NCBI GenBank assembly: GCA_036556825.1
Contig: DATBIR010000061.1
Location: 1 to 35,946, forward strand
Direction: 5' to 3'
Source: JAJKJG01 sp036556825
Lineage (GTDB): Bacteria; Pseudomonadota; Alphaproteobacteria; Rhizobiales; Beijerinckiaceae
Length of the DNA stretch: 35,946 bases
Positions 8,059 to 15,395 of this stretch are shown here, one piece after another. Both the position numbers and the translations under genes were made by a program. A model generated the notes under the pieces. The model made no database searches, was not told the DNA's origin, and saw only the letters and a program-made list of their open reading frames with translations. Each line of letters starts with the position of its first letter. Within the stretch, counting starts at the first letter, position 1.

Positions 8059-8961
8059 ATGAATGCCGACCCGCCCGCAGGCTCCGACGCATCGGACATA
8101 TTCGCTCTCGCAGTCCGGCTGCGGACGAATCGGCAGGCCTTTGCGCTGGCAACCGTCGTTGCAGCCGAAGGCTCCACCTCGGCGGTGCCTGGCGCCAAGG
8201 CCATCTTCGATCGCGAGGGAGCCGTGCTTGCAGGCTGGGTGGGCGGCGGCTGTGCCGACGCGACCGTGGCGCACGCCGCGATCGAGTCCATCGAAAGGGA
8301 GCGCGGCGAGATCGTCGAGCTTGATCTGAACGACGACGTGCTCGGCACGGGAATGCCATGCGGTGGTACGATGAAGGTCTTCGTCGAGCCCGTGCTGCCC
8401 AAGCCCGTCCTGTGGATCTTGGGACATGGCCGCGTGGCGGAATGCCTGTGCGGGCTCGGCGCGCTCATGGGCTTCGACGTCGTCGTACACGATCCGCTAG
8501 CCGACGAATCCCGCTTTCCGCAAGCGTCGCGGATCGTCGCCGAGGATGTCGCCTACGAAGCCCTCCAGCCGAGGTCGACCGACTTCGTCGTCATCGCCAC
8601 CCAGCACAAGGGCGATCATCAGTCGATGGCGCGCGTCCTCGCATCCGAGGCGAACTACATCGCTCTCATGGCGAGCCACAAGCGGGCAGGTCTGGTTCTC
8701 GGCCATCTTCGCGCCGCAGGATTCGACGATGCCGCGCTCGCCCGCGTCCGCGCACCTGCAGGGTTGGACTTGGGCGCGGCCAGCCCCGAAGAGATTGCCT
8801 TGTCGATCATGGCGGAAGTCGTGCTTGTCCGCCGCAAAGGCCCGGCTTCGGCCAAGGCGCGAAGCTTGGGACGAGGACCTCAGACGGTTGCGGGCGCGGC
8901 GAGCCCGGCAGTGAAAAACGCGGCGGCAGCAATGACGCAGCTCGAGAAAGCGAAAGCGTAA
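8059..8961 (+). CDS. xdhC: XdhC/CoxI-family molybdenum hydroxylase maturation factor
   Basis: Binds Mo cofactor, promotes its sulphuration and delivers it to xanthine-oxidase-family enzymes. The 300 residues contain the N-terminal XdhC/CoxI domain (AEGSTSAVPGAKAIF and GWVGGGCAD, about residues 35-75) and the C-terminal Rossmann domain (WILGHGRVAECLCGLG followed by FDVVVHDP). The last about 40 residues are Ala/Lys-rich and unconserved. The only hydroxylase in the window is IorAB, 3 kb upstream, so this is its probable client. The 3' end overlaps a convergent membrane-protein gene by 82 bases. The ribosome site is weak. Confidence 0.9.
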   Translation: MNADPPAGSDASDIFALAVRLRTNRQAFALATVVAAEGSTSAVPGAKAIFDREGAVLAGWVGGGCADATVAHAAIESIERERGEIVELDLNDDVLGTGMPCGGTMKVFVEPVLPKPVLWILGHGRVAECLCGLGALMGFDVVVHDPLADESRFPQASRIVAEDVAYEALQPRSTDFVVIATQHKGDHQSMARVLASEANYIALMASHKRAGLVLGHLRAAGFDDAALARVRAPAGLDLGAASPEEIALSIMAEVVLVRRKGPASAKARSLGRGPQTVAGAASPAVKNAAAAMTQLEKAKA

Positions 8962-9212
8962 TGATCGGCGGCCTCGGGGAGCATGCCGCTCCGTTCGGCC
9001 CGCAAGCCGTGACCGACCATGAATGAGCCCATGAATGCGAAACACCAACCCGCCGCCGCAAGGTGCGGCACAACCCCGCGGTCGCTCAGAACACCCGCCA
9101 TGGCGCACGCGACGACAATGAGCGAAGCCCGCGCGAGGGCGGTCACGAAAAGCCCGACGAGAATGCCGTTTATCACGCGTTCCGAAGCGACGTCGCCTTG
9201 CTGGATTTCCAT
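8880..9212 (-). CDS. Small integral membrane protein of unknown function
   Basis: 110 residues with three to four hydrophobic segments (about residues 15-37, 48-65 and 82-106). I chose the ATG at 9212 because it has an AGAGAGG ribosome site and begins 29 bases after the stop of the upstream stress-protein gene; a longer start at 9269 would run into that gene. It probably forms an operon with the UspF-like gene. The last 82 bases lie under the 3' end of xdhC on the other strand, so the C-terminus is constrained by both frames. No family recognised. Confidence 0.6.
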   Translation of the reverse strand: MEIQQGDVASERVINGILVGLFVTALARASLIVVACAMAGVLSDRGVVPHLAAAGWCFAFMGSFMVGHGLRAERSGMLPEAADHYAFAFSSCVIAAAAFFTAGLAAPATV

Positions 9213-9241
9213 TTCTGCCTCTCTGCTGCGAACCGGAGCGG

Positions 9242-9667
9242 CTAGTGTCGAACGACGAGGACCGAGCATGCTGCGTGGCGCACGATGGTGGCAGCGTTCG
9301 AACCGAGCAGGTAGCTCCGCATCGAAGGGCGGTGCGAGCCGACGACGACGAGGTCGGCTCCCATGTCTTCCACCTCGTGCAGGACCTCGTGATAGATCGA
9401 GCCCATCCGAATGCGTGTTGAAACGCGCTCGCGGGGCAAGGCGATCTTCACGGAAATGGCATCGAGCTCCCGTTCGGCCGCATTCTGCTGATCATCGAGG
9501 AGATCGGGCGCGGCGAACTCCATGTAGCTCGATGGCAGGACCGAGATCACATAGATCAGGCGAAGGCTTCCGTCCGCATGGAGGGCGCGGGCGGCGGCAC
9601 GCTCGATGGCCGGCATCGCGGTTTCCGCATCCATCACGTCGACCGGAACGAGAAGCGTCTTGAACAA
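9242..9667 (-). CDS. Universal stress protein, UspF/UspG-like single domain
   Basis: 141 residues, a single USP alpha/beta domain beginning KTLLVPVDVMD. The nucleotide loop reads GSHRPSMRSYLLGSNAA followed by VRHAACSVLVVRH, which matches the E. coli UspF/UspG subfamily (SHRP...LLGSNAA) rather than the usual GTHGR form, so ATP binding is likely. The start is TTG at 9667, supported by a GGAGGT ribosome site five bases upstream and by the family N-terminus. Downstream in the same direction is the small membrane protein gene. It probably acts in the cytoplasm under starvation or envelope stress; regulation is not visible. Confidence 0.88.
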   Translation of the reverse strand: MFKTLLVPVDVMDAETAMPAIERAAARALHADGSLRLIYVISVLPSSYMEFAAPDLLDDQQNAAERELDAISVKIALPRERVSTRIRMGSIYHEVLHEVEDMGADLVVVGSHRPSMRSYLLGSNAATIVRHAACSVLVVRH

Positions 9668-9809
9668 GGCGACCTCCGGGCCCGCGGCGAGGGCGCGAGC
9701 GGCCGTGTCACGGCCGTCCGACTCTGATGTCCGGGCGAGGCGATCTCAAACGATTTCCTTTGCGCGGTGATATCGATTTTTCTGCAGTGTTGTCTGGACG
9801 AGGGACATC

Positions 9810-10721
9810 ATGGACATCGAACTCGCTCGCACGTTCCTGGCCATCGTGGAGGCCGGCAGCTTCGTTGCGGCCGCCGAGCGGCTGAACGTCACCCAGACGG
9901 CGGTGAGCGCGCGCGTGCGGTCTCTCGAGGAGCAGCTCCGGCGACCTGTTTTCGTGAGGAGCAGGGCAGGCGCGACGCTCACCGCGGCCGGCGAGGAATT
10001 CCTGCGATTCGCACCGACGCTCGTGCAGGTGTGGGAGCGGGCGCGACAGCAGGTTGCGGTGCCTCCCGGCCGACGCGCCGTGCTTGCCGCCGGCGGCGAG
10101 CTCAGCCTGTGGAACCCGCTGCTCCTGGACTGGATGGTATGGATGCGGCGGAATGCGGCCGATGTCGGGCTGCGCATGCAGGTCGGTGTGCCCGACGGCC
10201 TATTGCAGCAAGTGGCGGACGGCGTGCTCGATCTCGCCCTGGTATATTCGCCCCGGCAACTCCCCGGGCTCAAGGTCGAGATGATCATGGAGGAGACGCT
10301 TGTCCTGGTAACGACGGACGCGCGCCTCTCCGACGTATCCGAACCCGATTACGTTTACGTGGACTGGGGCAAGGACTTCGGAAGCCGGCACACAATGAGC
10401 TTCCCGCAGTTTTCCAGCGCCGGTTTTTTTGTCGGCCTCGGTCCGCTGGCCCTGGACTACATCGCGCAGGCGGGCGGGGCCGGCTATTTCCGGAGAAGCG
10501 CCGTTCAGCGCTATCTCGCCAGCGGGCGGCTGAGCCTGGTGCGGGATGCACCGCAATTCACGCATCCAGTGTATGCGGTTTATCCCGACGAGGGCACTCC
10601 GTCCGACGCGCTGGCGACGGCGATGGCCGGGCTCCGCGCGCTCGCGAGCGAAAGGGAGCCCGGAAAGCCGCGGACGCGCCAGGACGAAGCTGCGATCCGG
10701 CGACGCCGGTTGCAGGTTTGA
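9810..10721 (+). CDS. LysR-family transcriptional regulator, copy 1
   Basis: 303 residues. The N-terminal winged helix-turn-helix (residues about 1-60, FLAIVEAGSFVAAAERLNVTQ then SARVRSLEEQL) is followed by a LysR substrate-binding domain containing GLGPLALDYIAQAGGAGYF. It starts ATGGACATCGAACTCGC with GAGGGA upstream. A second LysR gene 300 bases downstream is roughly three-quarters identical by eye, so this is a tandem duplication. The inducer and targets are unknown; neighbours suggest the oxidase/cytochrome genes or the hydroxylase cluster. The stop codon lies inside the start of a dispersed repeat. Confidence 0.92.
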   Translation: MDIELARTFLAIVEAGSFVAAAERLNVTQTAVSARVRSLEEQLRRPVFVRSRAGATLTAAGEEFLRFAPTLVQVWERARQQVAVPPGRRAVLAAGGELSLWNPLLLDWMVWMRRNAADVGLRMQVGVPDGLLQQVADGVLDLALVYSPRQLPGLKVEMIMEETLVLVTTDARLSDVSEPDYVYVDWGKDFGSRHTMSFPQFSSAGFFVGLGPLALDYIAQAGGAGYFRRSAVQRYLASGRLSLVRDAPQFTHPVYAVYPDEGTPSDALATAMAGLRALASEREPGKPRTRQDEAAIRRRRLQV

Positions 10722-10855
10722 CTTCCCTGCCCAACTGACGCAGGCTTCCAACGCCATGTTGCGAACGCCGATCTTTCGCCGCGGCCTGCATCGCGCAGGT
10801 AACCTGATCGCGGGCACTTAGCCCCGGGCTCGCCGCGCGCAGCGCAAGCTCGGGG
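10717..10855 (-). repeat. Dispersed intergenic repeat, copy 1
   Basis: Begins at the stop codon of the first LysR gene and ends in a hairpin (10822-10855; arms CCCCGGGCTCGC and GCAAGCTCGGGG, 11 of 12 paired including one G-T). On the minus strand the core runs from GCTAAGTGCCCGCGATC through GATGCAGGCC to GGGAAGTCAAA. The same core, with about 70% identity over some 115 bases by hand alignment, recurs at 21365-21509 after ptsN. Both copies lie just after a gene and have the hairpin at the same end. The remaining spacer up to 11021 holds no gene that I can see. Confidence 0.65.
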
Positions 10856-11021
10856 CTCTCACCGAGAGAAGCCGGAACGCTCCGTCGCAGTCGCGGCAGG
10901 TTCCGCCACCTTCCTGCGTAACCGACCATCTCGCCAGGCTCGTGCAGCACCGCGCGCGACCGCTTTCGCAAACCGCGATCCGACCTGCCGGCCGATCGCG
11001 GCAAGGATTTGGGATGACAGC

Positions 11022-11999
11022 ATGGACATCGAACTCGCACGGACTTTCCTGGCCATCGTCGAGGCGGGCAGCTTCGTCCGCGCCGCCGAGCGGCTTAACG
11101 TCACCCAGACGACGGTGAGCGCGCGCGTGCGCTCCCTCGAGGACCAGCTTCGGCGGCCCGTCTTCATCCGTAACAAGTCCGGCGCAACGCTCACGCCGGC
11201 GGGCGAGCAGTTCCTGCGCTTCGCCCCGACGCTCGTCCAGGTTTGGGAGCGGGCGCGCCAGCAGCTGGCCGTGCCGCCGGGGCGAACCGCGATGGTCGCG
11301 GTGGGGGCGGAACTCAGTCTCTGGAATCCGTTGCTCCTGAACTGGATGTTGTGGATGCGGCGCGAGGCGTCCGACCTCGCTCTTCGCACCGAGGTCGACC
11401 TGCCGGAGAGCCTGCTGCGGCAGGTCGGCGACGGCGTGCTCGATGTTGCCGTCCTCTATGCCCCGCGCCACTGGCCGGGTCTGAAGGTCGAGTTGATCAT
11501 GGAGGAGAGGCTGGTCCTCGCCAGCAGCAACCCGCGCGGGTCGGACGTGTCCGACCCTGACTATGTCTATGTCGATTGGGGAGAGGACTTCGCCTCGCAT
11601 CACGGCATGAGCTTCCCGCAATTCTCCAATCCCGGGCTGTTCGTCGGCCTTGGTCCCCTCGCGCTCGATTATGTCGCCGAGGTCGGGGGGGCGGGCTACT
11701 TCCGGCGCCGGGCGGTCCAGCCGTATCTTGAAAGCGGTCGCTTGCAGCTTGTGCGGGATGCGCCCGAGTTCACCTATCCCGTCTACGCTGTCTACGCGGA
11801 CGCCAGCGACAGCGAGGCCCTGCGGACGGCCCTGACGGGGCTGCGCGAGACCGCCCAGGCGCAAGGTCCGCTCGACACCCGGCCGGCGCCGGGGCCGCAA
11901 GCCGCCGCAGCGCGCGGCGCGCCAGCTTTCGCCGAGGATATGGCCCGCGAGGCGGAACGTGCAGGGAGCGCGCGTGCCGACGCCGAGGCGCCTCAATGA
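11022..11999 (+). CDS. LysR-family transcriptional regulator, copy 2
   Basis: 325 residues, paralogous to the LysR gene immediately upstream: same N-terminal 19 residues, near-identical helix-turn-helix (NVTQTTVSARVRSLEDQL) and the same binding-domain landmarks (GLGPLALDYVAEVGGAGYF). It differs in several effector-pocket segments and in an added C-terminal Ala/Pro/Glu-rich tail of about 35 residues. The stop overlaps the stop of the convergent oxidase gene by 7 bases. Such a pair could answer two related ligands or compete for one operator. Whether either controls ctaD is untested. Confidence 0.92.
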   Translation: MDIELARTFLAIVEAGSFVRAAERLNVTQTTVSARVRSLEDQLRRPVFIRNKSGATLTPAGEQFLRFAPTLVQVWERARQQLAVPPGRTAMVAVGAELSLWNPLLLNWMLWMRREASDLALRTEVDLPESLLRQVGDGVLDVAVLYAPRHWPGLKVELIMEERLVLASSNPRGSDVSDPDYVYVDWGEDFASHHGMSFPQFSNPGLFVGLGPLALDYVAEVGGAGYFRRRAVQPYLESGRLQLVRDAPEFTYPVYAVYADASDSEALRTALTGLRETAQAQGPLDTRPAPGPQAAAARGAPAFAEDMAREAERAGSARADAEAPQ

Positions 12000-13614
12000 T
12001 GCGGCTCCGCAATGCGGGGCAGCACGGTGAACTGGTGGAACGGCGGCGGCGAAGACAGCGTCCACTCCAGCGTCGTCGCACCTTCGCCCCAGGGGTTCGC
12101 GGCTGCCGCCTCCTTGCGCAGGAAGGCGTGGATGACGCCGCCCATGAAGACGAACAGCCCCGCCGCGAAGATGTAGGCTCCGATCGACGACACGAAATTC
12201 CAGCCGGCGAAGGCATCGGGGTAGTCGGCGTAGCGGCGCGGCATGCCGGCAAGGCCGAGGAAATGCTGGGGGAAGAACAGCAGGTTCGCGCCGACGAACG
12301 AGATCCAGAAATGCGTCTTCCCGACCCACTCCCGGAGGACGTAGCCGCTCATCTTGGGGAACCAGTAATAGATCCCGCCGAAGATGACGAACACGGCTCC
12401 CAGGCTGAGCACGTAATGGAAGTGGGCCACCACGTAGTAGGTGTCGTGGACCATGCGGTCGACGCCGGCATTGGCGAGGACGACGCCGGTGACGCCGCCA
12501 ACGGTGAAGACGAAGATGAAGCCCAAGGCCCACAGCATCGCGGCCGTGAAGCGGATCGAGCCGCCCCACATGGTGGCGATCCATGAGAAGATCTTGACCC
12601 CGGTCGGCACGGCGATGACCATGCTCGCGAACGTGAAATACGCCTGGGCTTCCAGCGACAGACCGACCGTGAACATGTGGTGCGCCCACACGACGCTTCC
12701 GATCACGCCGATGGCGGTCAGGCGTAGGCCATGCCGAGATAGCCGAAGATCGGCTTCTTCGAGAAGGTCGCGATGATGTGGCTGACCACCCCGAAGGCCG
12801 GCAGGATCATGATGTACACCTCGGGATGCCCGAAGAACCAGAACAGGTGCTGGTAGAGGATCGGATCGCCGCCGCCGGCAGGGTCGAAGAAGGTCGTCGC
12901 GAAGTTGCGGTCCGTAAGCAGCATGGTGATCGCACCCGCCAGGACCGGCAACGTGACGAGCAGCAGGAATGCCGTGACCAGCATCGCCCAGGCGAACAGC
13001 GGCATCCTGTGCAGCGTCATGCCAGGGGCGCGCATGTTGAGAATGGTCGTGATGAAGTTGATGGCGCCCAGGATCGAGGAGGCGCCGGCAACGTGCAGCG
13101 CGAGGATGCCGAAATCGAAGGCAGGGCCCGGATGGCCTATCGTCGACAGGGGCGGGTAGGCCGTCCAGCCGCCGCCGAAGCCGAACGATCCGGGCGCGCC
13201 CTCGACGAAGAAGGAGATGACGAACAGCGCGAAGGCGGCGACCAGAAGCCAGAACGAGATGTTGTTGAGGCGTGGGAAAGCCATGTCGGGCGCGCCGATC
13301 ATCAGCGGAACGAACCAGTTGCCGAAGCCGCCGATCTGGGCCGGCATGAGCACGAAGAAGATCATGATCAGGCCATGGCCGGTGACCATGACGTTGTAGC
13401 TCTGCGGACTGGAGAAGATCTGCAGCCCGGGCTCCTGCAGCTCCATGCGCATCAGGACCGAGAAGATCGCGCCGACGAGGCCGGCGCCGAAGGCGAAGAT
13501 CAGGTAAAGGGTGCCGATATCCTTGTGGTTGGTGGACAGGAACCAGCGCCGCCAGAACGACGGCACCGCGTGGCCGTGGGCATCAATGACGGCTTCGTTC
13601 GGTCCGGCGGACAT
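11993..13614 (-). pseudogene. ctaD: Cytochrome c oxidase subunit I (aa3 type), frameshifted
   Basis: Haem-copper oxidase catalytic subunit in two frames. Part one (13614 down to a TGA at 12718-12720, about 300 codons) holds the haem-a histidine in TGHGLIMIFF, GAPDMAFPRLNN of the D channel, and the CuB H-Y pair in GHPEVYI. It ends GYLGMAYA-stop. The other frame continues TAIGVIGSVVWAHH, with the CuB histidine pair, K-channel PTGVKIFSW and AHFHYVLSLG haem ligands. Adding one A after the GCC codon (giving GCC ATG ACC) restores a 540-residue protein of normal length, so this is a single-base deletion: either a sequencing error or a recent knockout. Every visible cofactor ligand is intact. No subunit II, III or assembly gene is nearby, which is unusual. 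ATG at 13614 has a GGGGGTG site. Confidence 0.88.
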
Positions 13615-13680
13615 CGGAAACACCCCCAGTCGATTCCGCGCAAGTTCAGAGGTCCAGGCGACGTTCACAACCGAATTTTC

Positions 13681-13700
13681 TTGTTGGGTGAGACCAACGA
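13681..13700. promoter_or_regulatory. Dyad TTGTTGG-GTGAGA-CCAACGA upstream of ctaD
   Basis: Twenty-base imperfect dyad, 67 bases before the oxidase start. With the AATTTTC just before it, it matches the dpaL-xdhC site (7958-7994) at about 26 of 37 positions. The inner TTGGGTGAGACCAA has TTG-N8-CAA spacing like an FNR/FixK box but lacks the conserved A/T next to TTG, so an FNR-type protein is not favoured. Likely an operator or a promoter-linked element; the regulator is unknown. Confidence 0.35.
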
Positions 13701-13902
13701 TTCTGCATCGACCCCTGCATGTCCGGCGGGCACGCCCGCGGGCGGATACAGCAGAATCTTCGCTGGCAAGCCGCAAAGGAATTCGCTTCGGCACAGAAGC
13801 GGCGCCCGCATAATCCAGAACAGTTCGTGCAGGAGGTAGCCGGTGGCGTAATGTGCCTCCTCAGGCGCTCGTCGGAGAGCGCTCATCGCCAGGGAGAGAA
13901 GA

Positions 13903-14238
13903 ATGGCTGCAACCCTTTACCCGCAAAATTCGCCCGAGATCGCGCGCAAGCGACGCGAGCTCGCCCCTGAGACGCAGGCGGCTTTCGATGCATTCGGCCG
14001 ACAGGTGTTTGCCGACGGCGCGCTGCCGAAGAAGACGAAGCAGCTGATCGCGGTCGCGGTTGCGCATGTCACACAATGCCCCTACTGCATCCAGGGCCAC
14101 ACGAAAGCGGCGCGCAAGGCAGGCGCAACGCCCGAGGAGCTGATGGAGGCGGTCTGGGTTGCGGCCGAGATGCGCGCCGGTGGCGCCTATGCGCATGCCG
14201 CCGTGATGCTGTCGGCGCTCTCCGATGAAACCGGGTGA
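13903..14238 (+). CDS. AhpD-like carboxymuconolactone decarboxylase family protein
   Basis: 111-residue CMD-fold protein. The redox pair and proton relay are visible as C59, C62 and H66 in CPYCIQGHTKAA, the AhpD-like alkylhydroperoxidase signature, followed by the helical segment ATPEELMEAVWVAAEMRAGGAYAHA. Such proteins reduce peroxides or act as thiol oxidoreductases in the cytoplasm. ATG start with GGGAGAGAAGA upstream. It is divergent from the oxidase gene across a 288-bp spacer and lies upstream of the DUF4142/cupredoxin/cytochrome genes, suggesting an oxidative-stress role. The true substrate is uncertain. Confidence 0.88.
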   Translation: MAATLYPQNSPEIARKRRELAPETQAAFDAFGRQVFADGALPKKTKQLIAVAVAHVTQCPYCIQGHTKAARKAGATPEELMEAVWVAAEMRAGGAYAHAAVMLSALSDETG

Positions 14239-14387
14239 CGCCGAAGCGCCCTGCACCAGGGCCTTGCACAGGCATATGTGCACGGGGTGACGGGAGCGGC
14301 TGGGCTTTCAGGCGCTCCAGCTCGGGAACCTTTTTTGCGCCGGGCCATCCAATGGGCGTTGGACCATGAACTCCCGAAGGATCTGCC

Positions 14388-14912
14388 ATGACGCCCATTC
14401 GAGCCTCAGTCTTCGCCGCATCCCTGGTGCTTGCGGGAGCGGCCTTTGCGCAGCCGGCAAGCAAGCCGACCGATCCACAGATCGCGCATATCGCCTACGC
14501 GGCAGGGGTCATTGACATCAAGGCGGCCGAGCTCGCGCGGAAGCAGTCGAATAACAAGGAGGTGCGCGCCTTCGCCGACGACATGCTGCGCGACCACAAG
14601 GCCGTCAACGAGCAGGCGCTCGCCTTGCTCAAGAAGCTCAAGGTGAAGCCGGAGGACAACGCCACCAGCCGGGCGCTCACGCAGCAGGCGGACGCGAAAC
14701 TGAAAGAACTGCAAGCGCTCAAGGGACCGGCCTTCGACAAGGCTTACGCCGAGAACGAGGTCGCCTTCCACCGGCAGGTGAACGAGGCGCTGCAGACGAC
14801 CCTCATCCCGTCGGCCGGCAACGGCGAGCTGAAGAGTCTGCTCACGACCGGCCTGAAGATCTTTCAGGGCCATCAGCAGCACGCCGAACATCTGGTCCAG
14901 GGATTGAAGTGA
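14388..14912 (+). CDS. DUF4142 exported helical protein
   Basis: 174 residues. A cleavable signal peptide (residues 1-21, ending AFAQ) leads into a DUF4142 domain, a ferritin-like four-helix bundle. Family marks include the N-terminal ...IAHIAYAAGVIDIKAAELARKQS, ADDMLRDHKAVNEQ around residue 70, and the C-terminal FQGHQQHAEHLVQGL. Histidines cluster at helix ends (H70, H128, H162, H165, H168), but metal binding is not proved for the family. Located in the periplasm. Start ATG with AAGGA site. Its stop is fused to the next start as TGATG, so it is co-translated with the cupredoxin. Confidence 0.88.
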   Translation: MTPIRASVFAASLVLAGAAFAQPASKPTDPQIAHIAYAAGVIDIKAAELARKQSNNKEVRAFADDMLRDHKAVNEQALALLKKLKVKPEDNATSRALTQQADAKLKELQALKGPAFDKAYAENEVAFHRQVNEALQTTLIPSAGNGELKSLLTTGLKIFQGHQQHAEHLVQGLK

Positions 14913-15250
14913 TGGCCGGCCCGTGCCTGCGCGCGGTCTCCGCGTCCCTGCTCGGGCTCGCCGTCATGGCGGGCACGGGCGGGCCGGCTATTCCAGCTGG
15001 GAAAGTCCACCGCGTCGAGATGAAAGCGGTCGATTTCGAGCCACGGCAGATCACGGTGCGCGTCGGCGACACGGTCGAGTGGACGAACAGCGATATCGTC
15101 GCGCACACCGCGACCGCCAAGGATCGCAGCTGGGACGTGAACGTCCCGGCGCGACGGGCCGGGCGAATGGTCATGAAGACGGCCGGCAGCGTCAGCTATT
15201 TCTGCCGCTACCACCCGAACATGAGGGGCGAGATCGTCGTCGTGCCATAG
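14912..15250 (+). CDS. Cupredoxin-family periplasmic copper protein (amicyanin/plastocyanin-like)
   Basis: 112 residues: a signal peptide (about residues 1-28), then a beta-sandwich type-1 copper domain beginning HRVEMKAVDFEPRQITVRVG. The copper ligands are visible as H65 (AHTATA), C98, H101 and M104 in the loop FCRYHPNM, the short loop of amicyanin-like proteins. It shuttles electrons in the periplasm. ATG at 14912 overlaps the upstream stop by one base; GTG at 14909 is an alternative. Its obvious partners are the DUF4142 protein and the di-haem cytochrome 145 bases downstream. Whether it feeds the oxidase encoded on the other strand is unknown. Confidence 0.9.
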   Translation: MAGPCLRAVSASLLGLAVMAGTGGPAIPAGKVHRVEMKAVDFEPRQITVRVGDTVEWTNSDIVAHTATAKDRSWDVNVPARRAGRMVMKTAGSVSYFCRYHPNMRGEIVVVP

Positions 15251-15395
15251 GCCGAAAGGAGATGGCGGGGGCGAACGTCCCCTGCAAACCAACAGCGAGC
15301 CAACACCGACGAGCCGCCACCGGCGAGCGAACATGTTTTGAGCGCCATCCGGCAGCTTCGCACGAGACGACACGCGAACAAGGTGGAGGACACCC

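Noticed and set aside
6935..8062. 375-codon plus-strand frame antisense to dpaL
   Set aside because: Complementary to a recognised PLP enzyme; no domain and no start signal.
10818..12689. 623-codon open frame on the minus strand across LysR copy 2 and ctaD
   Set aside because: It is antisense to the second LysR gene and in the wrong frame of ctaD; its Arg/Pro-rich translation matches no family and is a GC-codon shadow.
13683..13696. FNR/FixK-type box TTGGGTGAGACCAA upstream of ctaD
   Set aside because: Spacing TTG-N8-CAA fits, but the consensus A/T next to TTG is replaced by G/C; the similarity to 7964-7983 argues for another motif.
14324..14360. EcfG-type stress promoter (GGAAC...CGTT) before the DUF4142 gene
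   Set aside because: GGAAC and CGTT are both present but 27 bases apart, well beyond the 16-17-base spacer.
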